Under the pieces are notes generated by a model. The model searched no databases. It saw only the letters and a program-made list of their open reading frames with translations, and had not been told where the DNA came from. Of a stretch of 64,000 bases of DNA, positions 18,762 to 27,311 are shown piece after piece. The stretch spans positions 1 to 64,000 of the forward strand of contig NZ_CP088018.1 of NCBI RefSeq assembly GCF_021049265.1. Direction: 5' to 3'. Source of the stretch: Ruania suaedae (GTDB lineage: Bacteria; Actinomycetota; Actinomycetes; Actinomycetales; Beutenbergiaceae). Every line of letters begins with the position of its first letter. Position 1 is the first letter of the stretch. A program made the position numbers and the translations under genes.

Positions 18762-21551
18762 ATGACTTCTCGCGTCACCCGGCTGCGGGTGGAACGACGC
18801 AACGACGCCGCCCTGGCGGACGTCCCCTCCCCGCGACTGAGCTGGGTGGTCGAGTCCGATCAACCCTGGCAGCAGGCCGCTGCCGAGGTGCGCCTCGACG
18901 GCGGCGAGCCGGTGCGGCTGGAGACGGGACAGTCGGTCTTCGTCGACTGGCCCTGTGCCCCGCTCGCGCCGCACGCGCGCCACGACCTGGCGGTGCGGGT
19001 CACCTCGACCGACGGCGTCACCACCGAGTGGTCCGAGCCGGTGCAGGTGCGGGCCACATTCCTGGGCGAGGGTGAGTGGCGCGCCGCCTACATCGGCCTG
19101 GCCGACCCCGACGGCGAGGCGTGCCCAGGGCGGGCGCGCACCGAGTTCGCAGTACGTGGGCAGGTGCAGAAAGCGACGCTGTATGCCACGGCCGGGGGCG
19201 CCTACCAAGTCAGCATCAACGGCGCCGATGTCGATGACAGCGTGCTCAAGCCGGGGTGGACCGACTATCACGAGCGGCTGGTGCATGAGTCCACCGACGT
19301 CACCGACCTCGTGCAGGACGGCACGAACGCGATCGGGATCCGCTTCGCCGGCGCCTGGTGGACCGAGAAGTTCGGTTTCCATGGCACCGGCCGGCGCATC
19401 TACGGCGACCAGCCGGCCGTTGCGGCACAGCTCCACCTCGAACTCTCAGACGGTTCGACCCAGGTCATCGCCACGGACGCGACGTGGCGAGCGGCCGCCG
19501 TCGGGGAGATCACGGCGAGCTCGATCTATCAGGGCGAGGACATCGACGCCCGGCGCGCCCTGCCGGGCTGGGACCAGGCCGGCTTCGACGACGCGAACTG
19601 GCCGGCCGCCGTCGTGAGTGATCTCGCGGTGGTGCCCGAGGCCGACCCGGCCGAACCGGTGCGACGGGTCGGCGAGGTCGCCGTGGCCGAGGTGATCACC
19701 ACTCCCGCGGGCAAGACCGTGCTCGACTTCGGGCAGAACCTCGTGGGCCGCCTGCGGGTGCGGGTCCGGGGGCCGGAAGGCCACGTCATCACCCTGCGCC
19801 ACGCCGAGGTCCTCGAGCACGGTGAGCTCGGCGTGCGCCCCCTGCGGTACGCCAAGGCCACGGACACCGTGGTCTGTTCGGGGAGTCAGGACGTGGTCGA
19901 GCCGGAGTTCACCTTCCACGGCTTCCGCTACGCCGAGGTGGAGAACTGGCCCGGGGAATTCGACCCCTCGGCGGTGACTGCCGTGGTGATCAGCAGCGAC
20001 ATGCGCCGCACCGGGTGGTTCGAGTCCTCCCACGAGCTGGTCAACCGGCTGCACGAGAACGTGGTCTGGGGGATGAAGGGCAACTTCGTCTCCATCCCCA
20101 CCGACTGCCCCCAGCGCGATGAACGCCTCGGCTGGACCGGCGACATCCAGGTCTTCTCCCCGACGGCGTCTTCGCTGTTCGACAGTGACGGGTTCCTGAC
20201 CTCCTGGCTGCGCGACGTCGCCCTCGAGCAGGCACGCGCGGGTGGGGTCTGCCCGTTCGTGGTGCCGAACGTGCTCGGAGACCCGAAGCCGGCGACGGCG
20301 TGGGGCGATGCCGCCACGGTGGTGCCGATGGTGCTCTACGAGCGCTTCGGCGACCGCGCCGCCCTCGCCGAGCACTACCCCTCGATGAAGTCCTGGATGG
20401 AGGTGCTCGTGGACCTGGCCGGCGAACGGCTGCTCTGGGAGGGGGACTTCCAGTTCGGCGATTGGCTCGACCCGGCCGCACCCCCGGACCAGCCCGGCGG
20501 CGCCCGCACGGACAAGGACATCGTGGCGAGTGCGCACGTGGTCCGATCGGCGACGCTGCTCGCCGAGGCGGCAACCATCCTCGGCCACCCCGACGATGCG
20601 GATCACTATGGTGACTACGCCGAGCGTGCGCGGCAGGCGTGGGTGAACGAGTACGTGACCGGGGCTGGCCGCATCGTCTCGGACTCCCAGACGGCCTATG
20701 CGATGGCGATCGGCTACGGCCTCGTCGACGGCCGCACCACCCAGGCGATGGGTGACCGGCTCGCCGAGATCGTGCGCCGCGACGGCTTCGTGATCGGCAC
20801 CGGCTTCGTGGGCACACCGATCATCGCCGACGCCCTCAGTTCCACCGGACACGCCGATGTCGCAGGCCGGCTGCTGCTGCAGACGGGGCTGCCGAGCTGG
20901 CTGTACGCCGTGACGATGGGCGCCACCACGATCTGGGAACGCTGGGATTCCATGCTCCCGGATGGCACCATCAACCCGGGCGAGATGACCTCCTTCAACC
21001 ACTACGCCTTCGGAGCGGTGGCCGACTGGCTGCACCGCGGGGTGGCGGGGCTGGTCCCGGATGCTCCGGGCTATGCGCGGATCCGAATCGCGCCGCTGCC
21101 GATCGAGGGGATGGAGCACGCCTCGGTGCGGCGCGAGACCCCCTACGGGCTCGCGGAGTCCGGCTGGGCCGAGACCGGCGAGGGCACCCTGCGGGTGCAC
21201 GCCACGATCCCGGCCAACACGACGGCGCAGGTCGCCCTACCCGGGCAGGACCCGTTCGAGGTCGGCTCCGGCACGCACGAGTGGACGGTCACCGACCCCC
21301 GGGTGACCCCCCGCGTGGACGAGATCGGCTGGGACACCTCGCTCGGGGCGATCGTCGACGACCGGCGCGCCCACGAGCTCCTGCTGGCTGAGGTGGCTGC
21401 GGTGGACGCCGAAGTCGGTGACCGGCTGCGCCACGGCACCGCATGGACGGACGGTCAGCCGTTGCAGACCATGCTGTTCGGTGTGCCGGGTGCGGTACGC
21501 GAGCAACTCCCGGCAGCATTCGAGCGGGTGAACGCGGCGCTCGGGCGATAG
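18762..21551 (+). CDS. alpha-L-rhamnosidase, glycoside hydrolase family 78
   Basis: A 929-residue GH78 enzyme that removes terminal alpha-L-rhamnose from plant or microbial glycosides. N-terminal beta-sandwich domains cover about the first 390 residues. The (alpha/alpha)6 catalytic barrel carries the family motif DCPQRDERLGWTGD near residue 446, WGDAATVVPM near 512 and the PGEMTSFNHYAFG motif near 740, containing a conserved catalytic-site Glu. There is no signal peptide (start MTSRVTRLRVERR), so it should act in the cytoplasm on material imported by the transporter just upstream. It is the last gene before a strong hairpin. A roughly 60-residue C-terminal extension (about 870-929) follows the usual end and resembles a small helical domain. 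Confidence 0.92.
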   Translation: MTSRVTRLRVERRNDAALADVPSPRLSWVVESDQPWQQAAAEVRLDGGEPVRLETGQSVFVDWPCAPLAPHARHDLAVRVTSTDGVTTEWSEPVQVRATFLGEGEWRAAYIGLADPDGEACPGRARTEFAVRGQVQKATLYATAGGAYQVSINGADVDDSVLKPGWTDYHERLVHESTDVTDLVQDGTNAIGIRFAGAWWTEKFGFHGTGRRIYGDQPAVAAQLHLELSDGSTQVIATDATWRAAAVGEITASSIYQGEDIDARRALPGWDQAGFDDANWPAAVVSDLAVVPEADPAEPVRRVGEVAVAEVITTPAGKTVLDFGQNLVGRLRVRVRGPEGHVITLRHAEVLEHGELGVRPLRYAKATDTVVCSGSQDVVEPEFTFHGFRYAEVENWPGEFDPSAVTAVVISSDMRRTGWFESSHELVNRLHENVVWGMKGNFVSIPTDCPQRDERLGWTGDIQVFSPTASSLFDSDGFLTSWLRDVALEQARAGGVCPFVVPNVLGDPKPATAWGDAATVVPMVLYERFGDRAALAEHYPSMKSWMEVLVDLAGERLLWEGDFQFGDWLDPAAPPDQPGGARTDKDIVASAHVVRSATLLAEAATILGHPDDADHYGDYAERARQAWVNEYVTGAGRIVSDSQTAYAMAIGYGLVDGRTTQAMGDRLAEIVRRDGFVIGTGFVGTPIIADALSSTGHADVAGRLLLQTGLPSWLYAVTMGATTIWERWDSMLPDGTINPGEMTSFNHYAFGAVADWLHRGVAGLVPDAPGYARIRIAPLPIEGMEHASVRRETPYGLAESGWAETGEGTLRVHATIPANTTAQVALPGQDPFEVGSGTHEWTVTDPRVTPRVDEIGWDTSLGAIVDDRRAHELLLAEVAAVDAEVGDRLRHGTAWTDGQPLQTMLFGVPGAVREQLPAAFERVNAALGR

Positions 21552-21566
21552 CTCCACGGACCGTGA

Positions 21567-21610
21567 TTCCGGGCACCGACCGAAGCTGCGACGTGGGTCG
21601 GTGCCCGGAA
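21567..21610. terminator. bidirectional hairpin terminator
   Basis: A perfect 15-base-pair stem (TTCCGGGCACCGACC at 21567-21581 and its complement at 21596-21610) with a 14-base loop separates the convergent GH78 and HTH genes. There is no long T-run, which is typical of terminators in high-GC actinobacteria. Confidence 0.75.
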
Positions 21611-21625
21611 CTTTGGTCGGACGGG

Positions 21626-21814
21626 TCAGGGCTCGAAGAGGTCCTCGATCCGGCAGCCGAACGCTGCGGCCAGCCTGAACGCGAGCGGCAGGGAGGGGTC
21701 GAAGCGACCCTTCTCGATCGAGATGACGGTCTGACGGGAGACCCCGAGCAGGTCGGCAAGATGGTGCTGGGACCAACCCCTGTCCTTCCGGCGGACAGCG
21801 ACTGAGTTCTGCAC
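21626..21814 (-). CDS. small HTH (Xre/YozG-type) transcriptional regulator
   Basis: A 62-residue protein consisting of one helix-turn-helix domain (WSQHHLADLLGVSRQTVISIE, split here as the HTH at residues 14-34) and a short tail ending EDLFEP. It belongs to the very small Xre-family regulators that are almost always encoded next to a small membrane protein, as here. GTG start; the gene begins three bases after the membrane protein's stop. The likely operator lies upstream of the pair (22314-22354), suggesting autoregulation. Confidence 0.88.
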   Translation of the reverse strand: MQNSVAVRRKDRGWSQHHLADLLGVSRQTVISIEKGRFDPSLPLAFRLAAAFGCRIEDLFEP

Positions 21815-21817
21815 GCG

Positions 21818-22297
21818 TCAGCCGGCTCGGCGGGCGAGTGCGTAGCGGGCGGCGACATCGACAGCGATGAGGACGGCGAGGACCATCAGCGCCGTAGCGC
21901 CCGGGACCTCCCAGCGCGTCAGGCTCAGCACGGCGGCACCGGCACCGGCGAGTATGAAGGCGTCGTAGAGCGCGCGTTGGGTCGCCTTGTCCAACCAGAT
22001 GTTCTCCACCGACTCCTCCGGACGATCCACTGCACCGCGGATCGTGGAGCGATCGACCACCACCGCCCACGCCAGGGCGAGCGCCGGGCCGGTGAAACAC
22101 AGCGTGCTGACACCAAAGGCCAGCCACCGATGATCGGCATCGAAACCGATCAGGCTGAAGACGACGCCGAGGACGACGGCGGCGAGCGCTCCGAGCGGCC
22201 CGGCATGCCACCACGCGGCCGGGCGGGGACGCGCGCTTCCCCACTGAGAGCGGCCCCACCGCAGCGACTCACGGGCGGTGGCAGGTGAATGGTTCAT
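21818..22297 (-). CDS. small membrane protein paired with the HTH regulator
   Basis: A 159-residue protein with about four hydrophobic segments (roughly residues 33-52, 60-80, 108-124 and 130-150) and a charged loop with the motif ENIWLDKATQRALYDAF near 97-113. Two-gene modules of this kind (membrane protein plus 60-70 residue HTH) are widespread in Gram-positive bacteria; the membrane protein's role is unknown. ATG at 22297 follows AAGGAGGTCGACG, a strong ribosome site. It is transcribed first, with the HTH gene only three bases downstream. Confidence 0.7.
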   Translation of the reverse strand: MNHSPATARESLRWGRSQWGSARPRPAAWWHAGPLGALAAVVLGVVFSLIGFDADHRWLAFGVSTLCFTGPALALAWAVVVDRSTIRGAVDRPEESVENIWLDKATQRALYDAFILAGAGAAVLSLTRWEVPGATALMVLAVLIAVDVAARYALARRAG

Positions 22298-22313
22298 CGT
22301 CGACCTCCTTCAA

Positions 22314-22354
22314 TGTCAAGCACAGTTGACATGCCTGGCCGGGTCCGTGTCAAG
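22314..22354 (-). promoter_or_regulatory. TTGACA-box repeats upstream of the membrane protein/HTH pair
   Basis: Three copies of the same hexamer occur within 41 bases: TGTCAA at 22314-22319, TTGACA at 22326-22331 and TGTCAA at 22348-22353. The first two form an inverted repeat with a six-base spacer. The third also makes a consensus -35 on the minus strand, though I see no convincing -10 at 17 bases. This is the expected place for an operator bound by the small HTH protein. Confidence 0.5.
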
Positions 22355-22440
22355 CGAACTTCACACGAGCACCGGCCTCGATCGGTCGATGGCGGCTATC
22401 GGGCGGGCCGCTGTCGGTGCCTGGTCCTAAGGTGCTGGAC

Positions 22441-23007
22441 ATGGGACGCATTCTGTATGACACGGCAACGACGCTGAACGGCTGGATCGCTGACGAGAAC
22501 AACTCCCTGAGCTGGTTGTTCGAGGTGGACGGCGGGGAGCATCCGGACGAGGGCCTGTTCCCGTCCGGGTCGAGCGTGTTGGTGGAGGGCTCGACCACCT
22601 ACGAGTGGCTGCTCGGCCAGGAGGACGTACTCGCCCACCCCGAGAAGTGGAAGGAGTTCCACGGCGAGCGGCCGACGTTCGTCTTCACGAGCCGGGACCT
22701 GCCCATCCCCGAGGGGGCCGACGTCCGGTTCGTCTCCGGCTCGGTGGCGGACGTGCTTCCACGCATCCGGGAGGCGGCCGGCGACGGTGACATCTGGGTG
22801 GTCGGCGGGGGCGACCTGGCCGGGCAGTTCCTCGACATCGGGGCGCTCGACGAGATCTGCCTGTCGGTGGCGCCGGTCGCGCTCACCGGCGGGGCGCCGG
22901 TGCTGCCCCGCAGGCTCGAGTCCGACCGGCTCCGCCTGGTCTCGGCGACGGCTTTCGGACAGTTCGCGAGGCTCGTCTACGAGGTGCGCCGCAGCGACCA
23001 CCCGTAA
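22441..23007 (+). CDS. dihydrofolate reductase family protein (RibD C-terminal type)
   Basis: A 188-residue protein of the DHFR/RibD-C superfamily, starting MGRILYDTATTLNGWIAD, with the NADPH-binding DIWVVGGGDLAGQFL segment near residue 116. Members of this subgroup are NADPH-dependent reductases of mostly unknown substrate and are not the housekeeping DHFR. ATG at 22441 fits the family N-terminus, with AAGGTG 7 bases upstream; an upstream ATG at 22417 adds eight unlike residues. It is a single gene, divergent from the membrane protein/HTH pair. Confidence 0.82.
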   Translation: MGRILYDTATTLNGWIADENNSLSWLFEVDGGEHPDEGLFPSGSSVLVEGSTTYEWLLGQEDVLAHPEKWKEFHGERPTFVFTSRDLPIPEGADVRFVSGSVADVLPRIREAAGDGDIWVVGGGDLAGQFLDIGALDEICLSVAPVALTGGAPVLPRRLESDRLRLVSATAFGQFARLVYEVRRSDHP

Positions 23008-23041
23008 CTTGCGGTGCGGCGGAGGCCTCCTGCCGGATACG

Positions 23042-23854
23042 GTGAGCGACGTGAGTCAGGATCTGCGTCGTCGCCTCGCCGTCACGGTCTGCGCCCTGCT
23101 GTGCGCGCTCGCCACCGCCTACGGTGTGGGAGCGCTCGGCGGAACACCGGTCTCGGAGGCCGCCGGGGGCGCTCTCGCGGCCGATGCCACGCTGATCGCC
23201 CCGGGCACGCAGGCGTTCGGGATCTGGTCCGTCATCTACGTCGGCCTGGCCGGCTACGTCATCTGGCAGTGGCTGCCGCCGGGTTCCGGGGTGCGCGGCC
23301 GTGCGATCGGCTGGTGGGCCGCCGCCTCCCTGCTGCTCAACGGCGCCTGGCTGGTGACGATCCAGTTGGGGTGGCTGTGGGCCAGCGTGCCCGTGATCCT
23401 GGCGCTGGCGATCGTGCTCAAGATCGTGCTGGCGCGGCTGCACGCCCACCCCCGCACCTCCTGGATCGAGCTCGCCGTGGTCGACGGCACGTTCGGCCTC
23501 TACCTCGGTTGGGTGGCCGTGGCCACGTGCGCCAACATCGCGGCAGCGCTGGCCGCCGGCGACATGGCGGCCACCGGTACGAGGGCCGAGATCATCAGCA
23601 TCGGGGTACTGCTCGCGGTGCTGGTCCTCGCCATCATCTACGCCCGCAGGTTCGGCGGCCGATTCGCGGTCGCCGGCGCGATGGCGTGGGGGGTGGCATG
23701 GATCGCAGTGGCTCGGCTGGCCGACGAGCCCGGTTCAGTGGCCGTCGGCGTGAGTGCCGCCTTCGTCGCCGCGCTGATCCTGGCGCTCCCCTTCGGTCTA
23801 CGCCCTCGGCGGCGCACCGAGCCCGCCCAGGGGCCCGCCCCCGCCACGGCCTGA
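23042..23854 (+). CDS. TspO/MBR-like (tryptophan-rich sensory) membrane protein
   Basis: A 270-residue integral membrane protein with about seven or eight hydrophobic segments. It resembles the larger TspO-related proteins of actinobacteria, with tryptophan-rich motifs FGIWSVIYVGLAGYV near residue 60, NGAWLVTIQLGWLW near 100 and LYLGWVAVATCANI near 157. TspO proteins bind porphyrins and other hydrophobic ligands; ligand and role here are unknown. GTG at 23042 is taken as the start, with GGAGG at 23021-23025 rather far upstream; GTG at 23051 is an alternative. The gene starts 34 bases after the DHFR-like gene. Confidence 0.7.
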   Translation: MSDVSQDLRRRLAVTVCALLCALATAYGVGALGGTPVSEAAGGALAADATLIAPGTQAFGIWSVIYVGLAGYVIWQWLPPGSGVRGRAIGWWAAASLLLNGAWLVTIQLGWLWASVPVILALAIVLKIVLARLHAHPRTSWIELAVVDGTFGLYLGWVAVATCANIAAALAAGDMAATGTRAEIISIGVLLAVLVLAIIYARRFGGRFAVAGAMAWGVAWIAVARLADEPGSVAVGVSAAFVAALILALPFGLRPRRRTEPAQGPAPATA

Positions 23855-23964
23855 GGCGAGCCCGCGCTCAGACTGCGGGAAGCGGCCATGGGCGCGAGAA
23901 TCGGGGGAGGGCGCGGCACCCGATCGAGAGGCCGCGTCCGGCTTCACGATCGAGGAGGGACCCC

Positions 23965-25008
23965 ATGAAGGCACTGCAGTACGTCGAGGTCGGCCGCCCG
24001 CCGGAGATCCGGGAGGTGCCCACGCCCGAGCCGGGCCCGGGAGAGGTGCGGGTCAAGGTCAGCGCTGCCGGTGCGTGCCACTCCGACTCCTTCGTGATGG
24101 GTCTGTCCGAGGAGCAGTACGCCCAGTTCGGTTACCCGCTGCCGATGACCCTCGGGCACGAGGGCGCCGGTGTGGTGGACGCCCTCGGGGAGGGCGTGGA
24201 CGCCGTCGAGGTGGGGGACGCCGTCGCCATCTACGGTCCGCAGGGGTGCGGGCGCTGCTACGAGTGCGCTCAGGGCAAGGAGAACTACTGCCCGCGCGCC
24301 GCCGAGCTCGGGATCACCCCGCCCGGCCTGGGCAGCGACGGTGCGATGGCCGAGTACGTGCTGGTCCGCGATCAGCGCCATCTCGTGCCGTTGGGCGACC
24401 TGGACCCGGTCCGTAACGTCGCCCTCACCGACGCCGGGCTGACGCCGTACCACGCCATCGTGGGATCGCTGGCGAAGCTGACGCCAGGGACGGTCGCCGT
24501 CGTGATCGGCGCCGGTGGCCTGGGGCACGTCGCCATCCAGATCCTGCGAGCACTCACCCCGGCCACCGTGATCGCCCTCGACATCGACGACGACAAGCTC
24601 GACCTGGCCCGTGAGGTCGGCGCCCACCACGTCTTCACCTCCGACGAGGACGCGCCCGAGAGGATCCGCGACGCCGTCGACGGCGCGAAGGTGGCCGCGG
24701 TCTTCGACTTCGTCGCGGCCCAGCCGACGGTCGATCTCGGGTTGTCGCTGCTGGGCACCGAGTCCGACCTGGTGCTCGTCGGCGTCGGGGCCACGAAGGC
24801 CGACGTCGGCATGCTGGCCCGCCCCTACGACTCCACGATCCGCTCGCCCTACTGGGGAAGCCGGTCGGAACTGATGGACGTGCTCCGGCTCGCCCGCGCC
24901 GGCCAGGTCTCGGTGGAGGTGGAGACGTTCTCCCTGGACGAGGCGCCGCAGGCCTATCACCGGCTGCACGAGGGAACGCTGCGGGGGCGTGCCGTCGTCG
25001 TCCCATGA
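23965..25008 (+). CDS. zinc-dependent NAD(P) alcohol dehydrogenase
   Basis: A 347-residue medium-chain dehydrogenase. The catalytic zinc ligands are visible in the GACHSD segment (Cys near residue 38) and in GHEGAG. Four structural-zinc cysteines occur in GCGRCYECAQGKENYC near 95-110. A Rossmann motif GAGGLGHVA near residue 180 is followed by an acidic residue at the end of the second strand (ALDIDDDK), which suggests NAD rather than NADP. The length and motifs fit alcohol dehydrogenases acting on primary alcohols or aldehydes. ATG at 23965 follows GAGGAGGGA. It stands alone, with 110 bases before it. Confidence 0.9.
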   Translation: MKALQYVEVGRPPEIREVPTPEPGPGEVRVKVSAAGACHSDSFVMGLSEEQYAQFGYPLPMTLGHEGAGVVDALGEGVDAVEVGDAVAIYGPQGCGRCYECAQGKENYCPRAAELGITPPGLGSDGAMAEYVLVRDQRHLVPLGDLDPVRNVALTDAGLTPYHAIVGSLAKLTPGTVAVVIGAGGLGHVAIQILRALTPATVIALDIDDDKLDLAREVGAHHVFTSDEDAPERIRDAVDGAKVAAVFDFVAAQPTVDLGLSLLGTESDLVLVGVGATKADVGMLARPYDSTIRSPYWGSRSELMDVLRLARAGQVSVEVETFSLDEAPQAYHRLHEGTLRGRAVVVP

Positions 25009-25044
25009 CTAGCCACGCGGCGCCGGCCTGCTTAGGCTCGCGCT

Positions 25045-25329
25045 ATGTGCCGCAACATCCGCCCCCTCCACAACTTCGAGCCGCACGCCTCCTCCGAGGA
25101 GGTGCGCGCTGCCGCGTTGCAGTATGTGCGCAAGGTCAGCGGCATGACCAAGCCGTCGATGGCCAATCAGGTCGCCTTCGACCAGGCGGTCGCTGACATC
25201 GCCCACATCACCGAGCACCTGCTCGCCGATCTGGTCACCCACGCGCCACCGAAGGACCGTGAGGTGGAGGCGGCCAAGGCCAAGGAGCGGGCGGCCAAGC
25301 GGTACGGGGCTCCCGCCGCCAGCGCCTGA
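25045..25329 (+). CDS. DUF2277 family protein
   Basis: A 94-residue protein starting MCRNIRPLHNFEPHASSEEV, which is the hallmark N-terminus of DUF2277. The first two-thirds are predicted helical with conserved SxxxAALQYVRKVSG; the end is Lys/Ala-rich and probably disordered. The function is unknown; the family is common in actinobacteria and proteobacteria. The conserved Cys at position 2 and the following Asn-Ile are kept. It starts 36 bases after the alcohol dehydrogenase and is followed by a hairpin. Confidence 0.85.
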   Translation: MCRNIRPLHNFEPHASSEEVRAAALQYVRKVSGMTKPSMANQVAFDQAVADIAHITEHLLADLVTHAPPKDREVEAAKAKERAAKRYGAPAASA

Positions 25330-25337
25330 GACGCCGC

Positions 25338-25364
25338 TCGCCCGGTCCGGCAGCGATCGGGCGA
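25338..25364 (+). terminator. hairpin after the DUF2277 gene
   Basis: TCGCCCG (25338-25344) pairs with CGGGCGA (25358-25364) across a 13-base loop, nine bases after the DUF2277 stop. Outer GACGCC and GGCGTC segments could extend the structure with internal loops. No T-run follows, so termination strength is uncertain. Confidence 0.4.
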
Positions 25365-25438
25365 ACGGGAGGAGGGCGTCCTAGGCTGGGGAGTCGGCGG
25401 TGACCCTCCGTCGTAGTCGTCTCGCAGAGGAGATCGGA

Positions 25439-26299
25439 ATGCTCGAACGCACCATCGGTGACCGACGCGTGTCCGCCATCGGGCTGGGCGCGATGCCCAT
25501 GTCGATCGAGGGCCGGCCCGACCCGGACCGGTCGATCGCCACCATCAACGCCGCGCTCGACGCCGGGGTGACGCTGATCGACACCGCCAACTCCTACCAC
25601 CGCGACGCCGGCGAGGAGGGCCACAACGAAGAGCTCGTCGCCCGCGCCCTGCGCGAGCGCCGCGTCGGGCCCGATGAGGTGCTGGTGGCCACCAAGGGCG
25701 GCACGCAGCGCCCGGGGGACGGCTCGTGGACCAAGAACGGCCGACCGGAGCGGCTCAAGGCCGCCGCCAAGGACTCCGCCCGCCGGCTCGGCGTCGAGGC
25801 GATCGGCCTGTATCAGTTCCACCGCCCCGATCCCGAGGTCCCGTTCGCGGACTCGATGGGCGCGATCGCCGAGCTGCTCGACGAGGGCGTCATCCAGATG
25901 GCGGGGATCTCCAACACCGACATCGCCCAGATCGATGAGGCGAACGCGATCCTGGGCGGACGCCTGGCGAGCGTGCAGAACCAGTTCTCCCCGCGGTTCC
26001 GTTCCAGCCAGGGCGAGCTCGAGCACTGCGCGCGCCTCGGTATCGCCTTCCTGCCCTGGAGCCCCCTCGGAGGAATCGCCAAGGCGGCAGAGCTCGGCGA
26101 GCAGCACTCCGCGTTCCAGTCCGTCGCCGACGAGCTCGGCGTCAGCGTCTACCAGGTGACACTCGCCTGGGAGCTCGCCCTCGCCGACGTGGTGATCCCG
26201 ATCCCGGGATCCTCCCGCCCGGAGAGCATCCTCGACTCGGTCGGCGCCGCCGACGTGCAGCTCTCCTCCGAGCAGGTCGCGCGCCTGTCCGCCGCCTGA
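25439..26299 (+). CDS. aldo/keto reductase
   Basis: A 286-residue NADPH-type aldo/keto reductase with a TIM barrel. The catalytic tetrad can be placed: Asp and Tyr in LIDTANSYH near residue 50, Lys in LVATKGG near 85 and His in YQFHRPD near 125. The phosphate-binding IPGSSRPESI motif lies near 262. ATG at 25439 follows AGAGGAG at 25424-25430 and gives the usual N-terminus; the longer frame from 25400 includes the ribosome site. The natural substrate cannot be told from sequence. The next gene, another aldo/keto reductase, follows after 36 bases. Confidence 0.9.
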   Translation: MLERTIGDRRVSAIGLGAMPMSIEGRPDPDRSIATINAALDAGVTLIDTANSYHRDAGEEGHNEELVARALRERRVGPDEVLVATKGGTQRPGDGSWTKNGRPERLKAAAKDSARRLGVEAIGLYQFHRPDPEVPFADSMGAIAELLDEGVIQMAGISNTDIAQIDEANAILGGRLASVQNQFSPRFRSSQGELEHCARLGIAFLPWSPLGGIAKAAELGEQHSAFQSVADELGVSVYQVTLAWELALADVVIPIPGSSRPESILDSVGAADVQLSSEQVARLSAA

Positions 26300-26335
26300 C
26301 AATTTGTTCCCCACCCGCTCTCAGCAAGGAGCTCG

Positions 26336-27268
26336 ATGAAGACCTTCACCCTGCCCGGTACCGATATCAGCGCACCGAACGTGGTGCTCGGCCTGATGCG
26401 TATCCAGGACAAGTCCGACGAGGAGGTGCGCACCCTGGTGCAGACCGCCATCGACCAGGGCATCAGTTTCCTCGACCACGCCGACGTCTACGGCTCGAGT
26501 GTGCACGGCTGCGAGCGACGCTTCGCCGAGGCGATGGCACTGAGCCCGGCCGACCGCGAGAAGCTGACCATTCAGACCAAGGCGGGCATCGTCCCGGACG
26601 GTCCGTACTTCGACTTCTCCTACGAGCACATCATCGACAGCGTCAACGGCTCGCTCGAGGCGCTCGGCACCGACTACATCGACATCCTGCTGCTGCACCG
26701 CCCGGACGCCCTGGTCGAACCGGACGAGGTGGCGCGCGCCTTCGACGAGCTCGCCGAGGCGGGCAAGGTCCGGCACTTCGGCGTCTCGAACCACACCCCC
26801 CGGCAGATCGACCTGCTGAAGAAGTCGGTCCGCCAGCCGCTGGTGGCCAACCAGTTGCAGCTCTCGATCACCCACGCGCCCCTGGTGGCGCAGGGCGTGG
26901 CGGCCAACATGCAGGGCCTGGACCAGTCGATCAGCCGCGACGACGGCCTGCTCGACTACTGCCGCCTGCACGACATCACCGTCCAGGCCTGGTCACCGTT
27001 CCAGGCCGGGTTCTTCGACGGCCCGTTCCTCGGCTCCGAGCGCTACCCGGAGCTGAACGCTGTGGTCGACCGACTCGCCGCGAAGTACGACGTGCCGGCG
27101 ATCGCCATCGCCACCGCGTGGATCACCCGGCACCCGGCGCAGATGCAGGTGGTCATCGGCACCACCACACCGGAACGGGTGATCGCCGCCGCGCAGGGTT
27201 CGGACCTCCCGCTCACCCGCGCCGAGTGGTACGAGCTCTACCGGGCCGCCGGGTACACCGTCCCCTGA
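26336..27268 (+). CDS. aldo/keto reductase (YdhF-like)
   Basis: A 310-residue aldo/keto reductase of the YdhF-like group. It keeps Asp and Tyr in FLDHADVYG near residue 48, Lys in IQTKAGI near 83 and His in LLLHRPD near 119, and the C-terminal IGTTTPERV cofactor motif near 279. Substrate unknown; these enzymes reduce aldehydes or ketones with NADPH. ATG at 26336 has AAGGAG upstream. It is convergent with iolD, and a hairpin spans the 24-base gap. Similarity to the upstream reductase is at family level only, so a recent duplication is unlikely. Confidence 0.9.
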   Translation: MKTFTLPGTDISAPNVVLGLMRIQDKSDEEVRTLVQTAIDQGISFLDHADVYGSSVHGCERRFAEAMALSPADREKLTIQTKAGIVPDGPYFDFSYEHIIDSVNGSLEALGTDYIDILLLHRPDALVEPDEVARAFDELAEAGKVRHFGVSNHTPRQIDLLKKSVRQPLVANQLQLSITHAPLVAQGVAANMQGLDQSISRDDGLLDYCRLHDITVQAWSPFQAGFFDGPFLGSERYPELNAVVDRLAAKYDVPAIAIATAWITRHPAQMQVVIGTTTPERVIAAAQGSDLPLTRAEWYELYRAAGYTVP

Positions 27269-27280
27269 GCAGGGCACGCA

Positions 27281-27311
27281 GCGGCGCCACTGCTACAGGT
27301 AGTGGCGCTGC
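27281..27311. terminator. hairpin between convergent reductase and iolD
   Basis: GCGGCGCCACT (27281-27291) pairs with AGTGGCGCTGC (27301-27311), 11 pairs with one G-U, around a nine-base loop. The structure spans the iolD stop codon (27293-27295), so it can serve both convergent genes, with iolD ending inside the loop. Confidence 0.55.

Noticed and set aside
20016-20034. GGTTCGAGTC sequence resembling a tRNA T-loop, as a possible attachment site
   Set aside because: It lies inside the GH78 coding region with no matching acceptor sequence, and no integrase gene occurs in the window.
19446-21200. A 584-codon open frame antisense to the GH78 gene
   Set aside because: Its His/Arg/Gly-rich composition is that of a shadow frame, and the sense GH78 gene is well supported by motifs.
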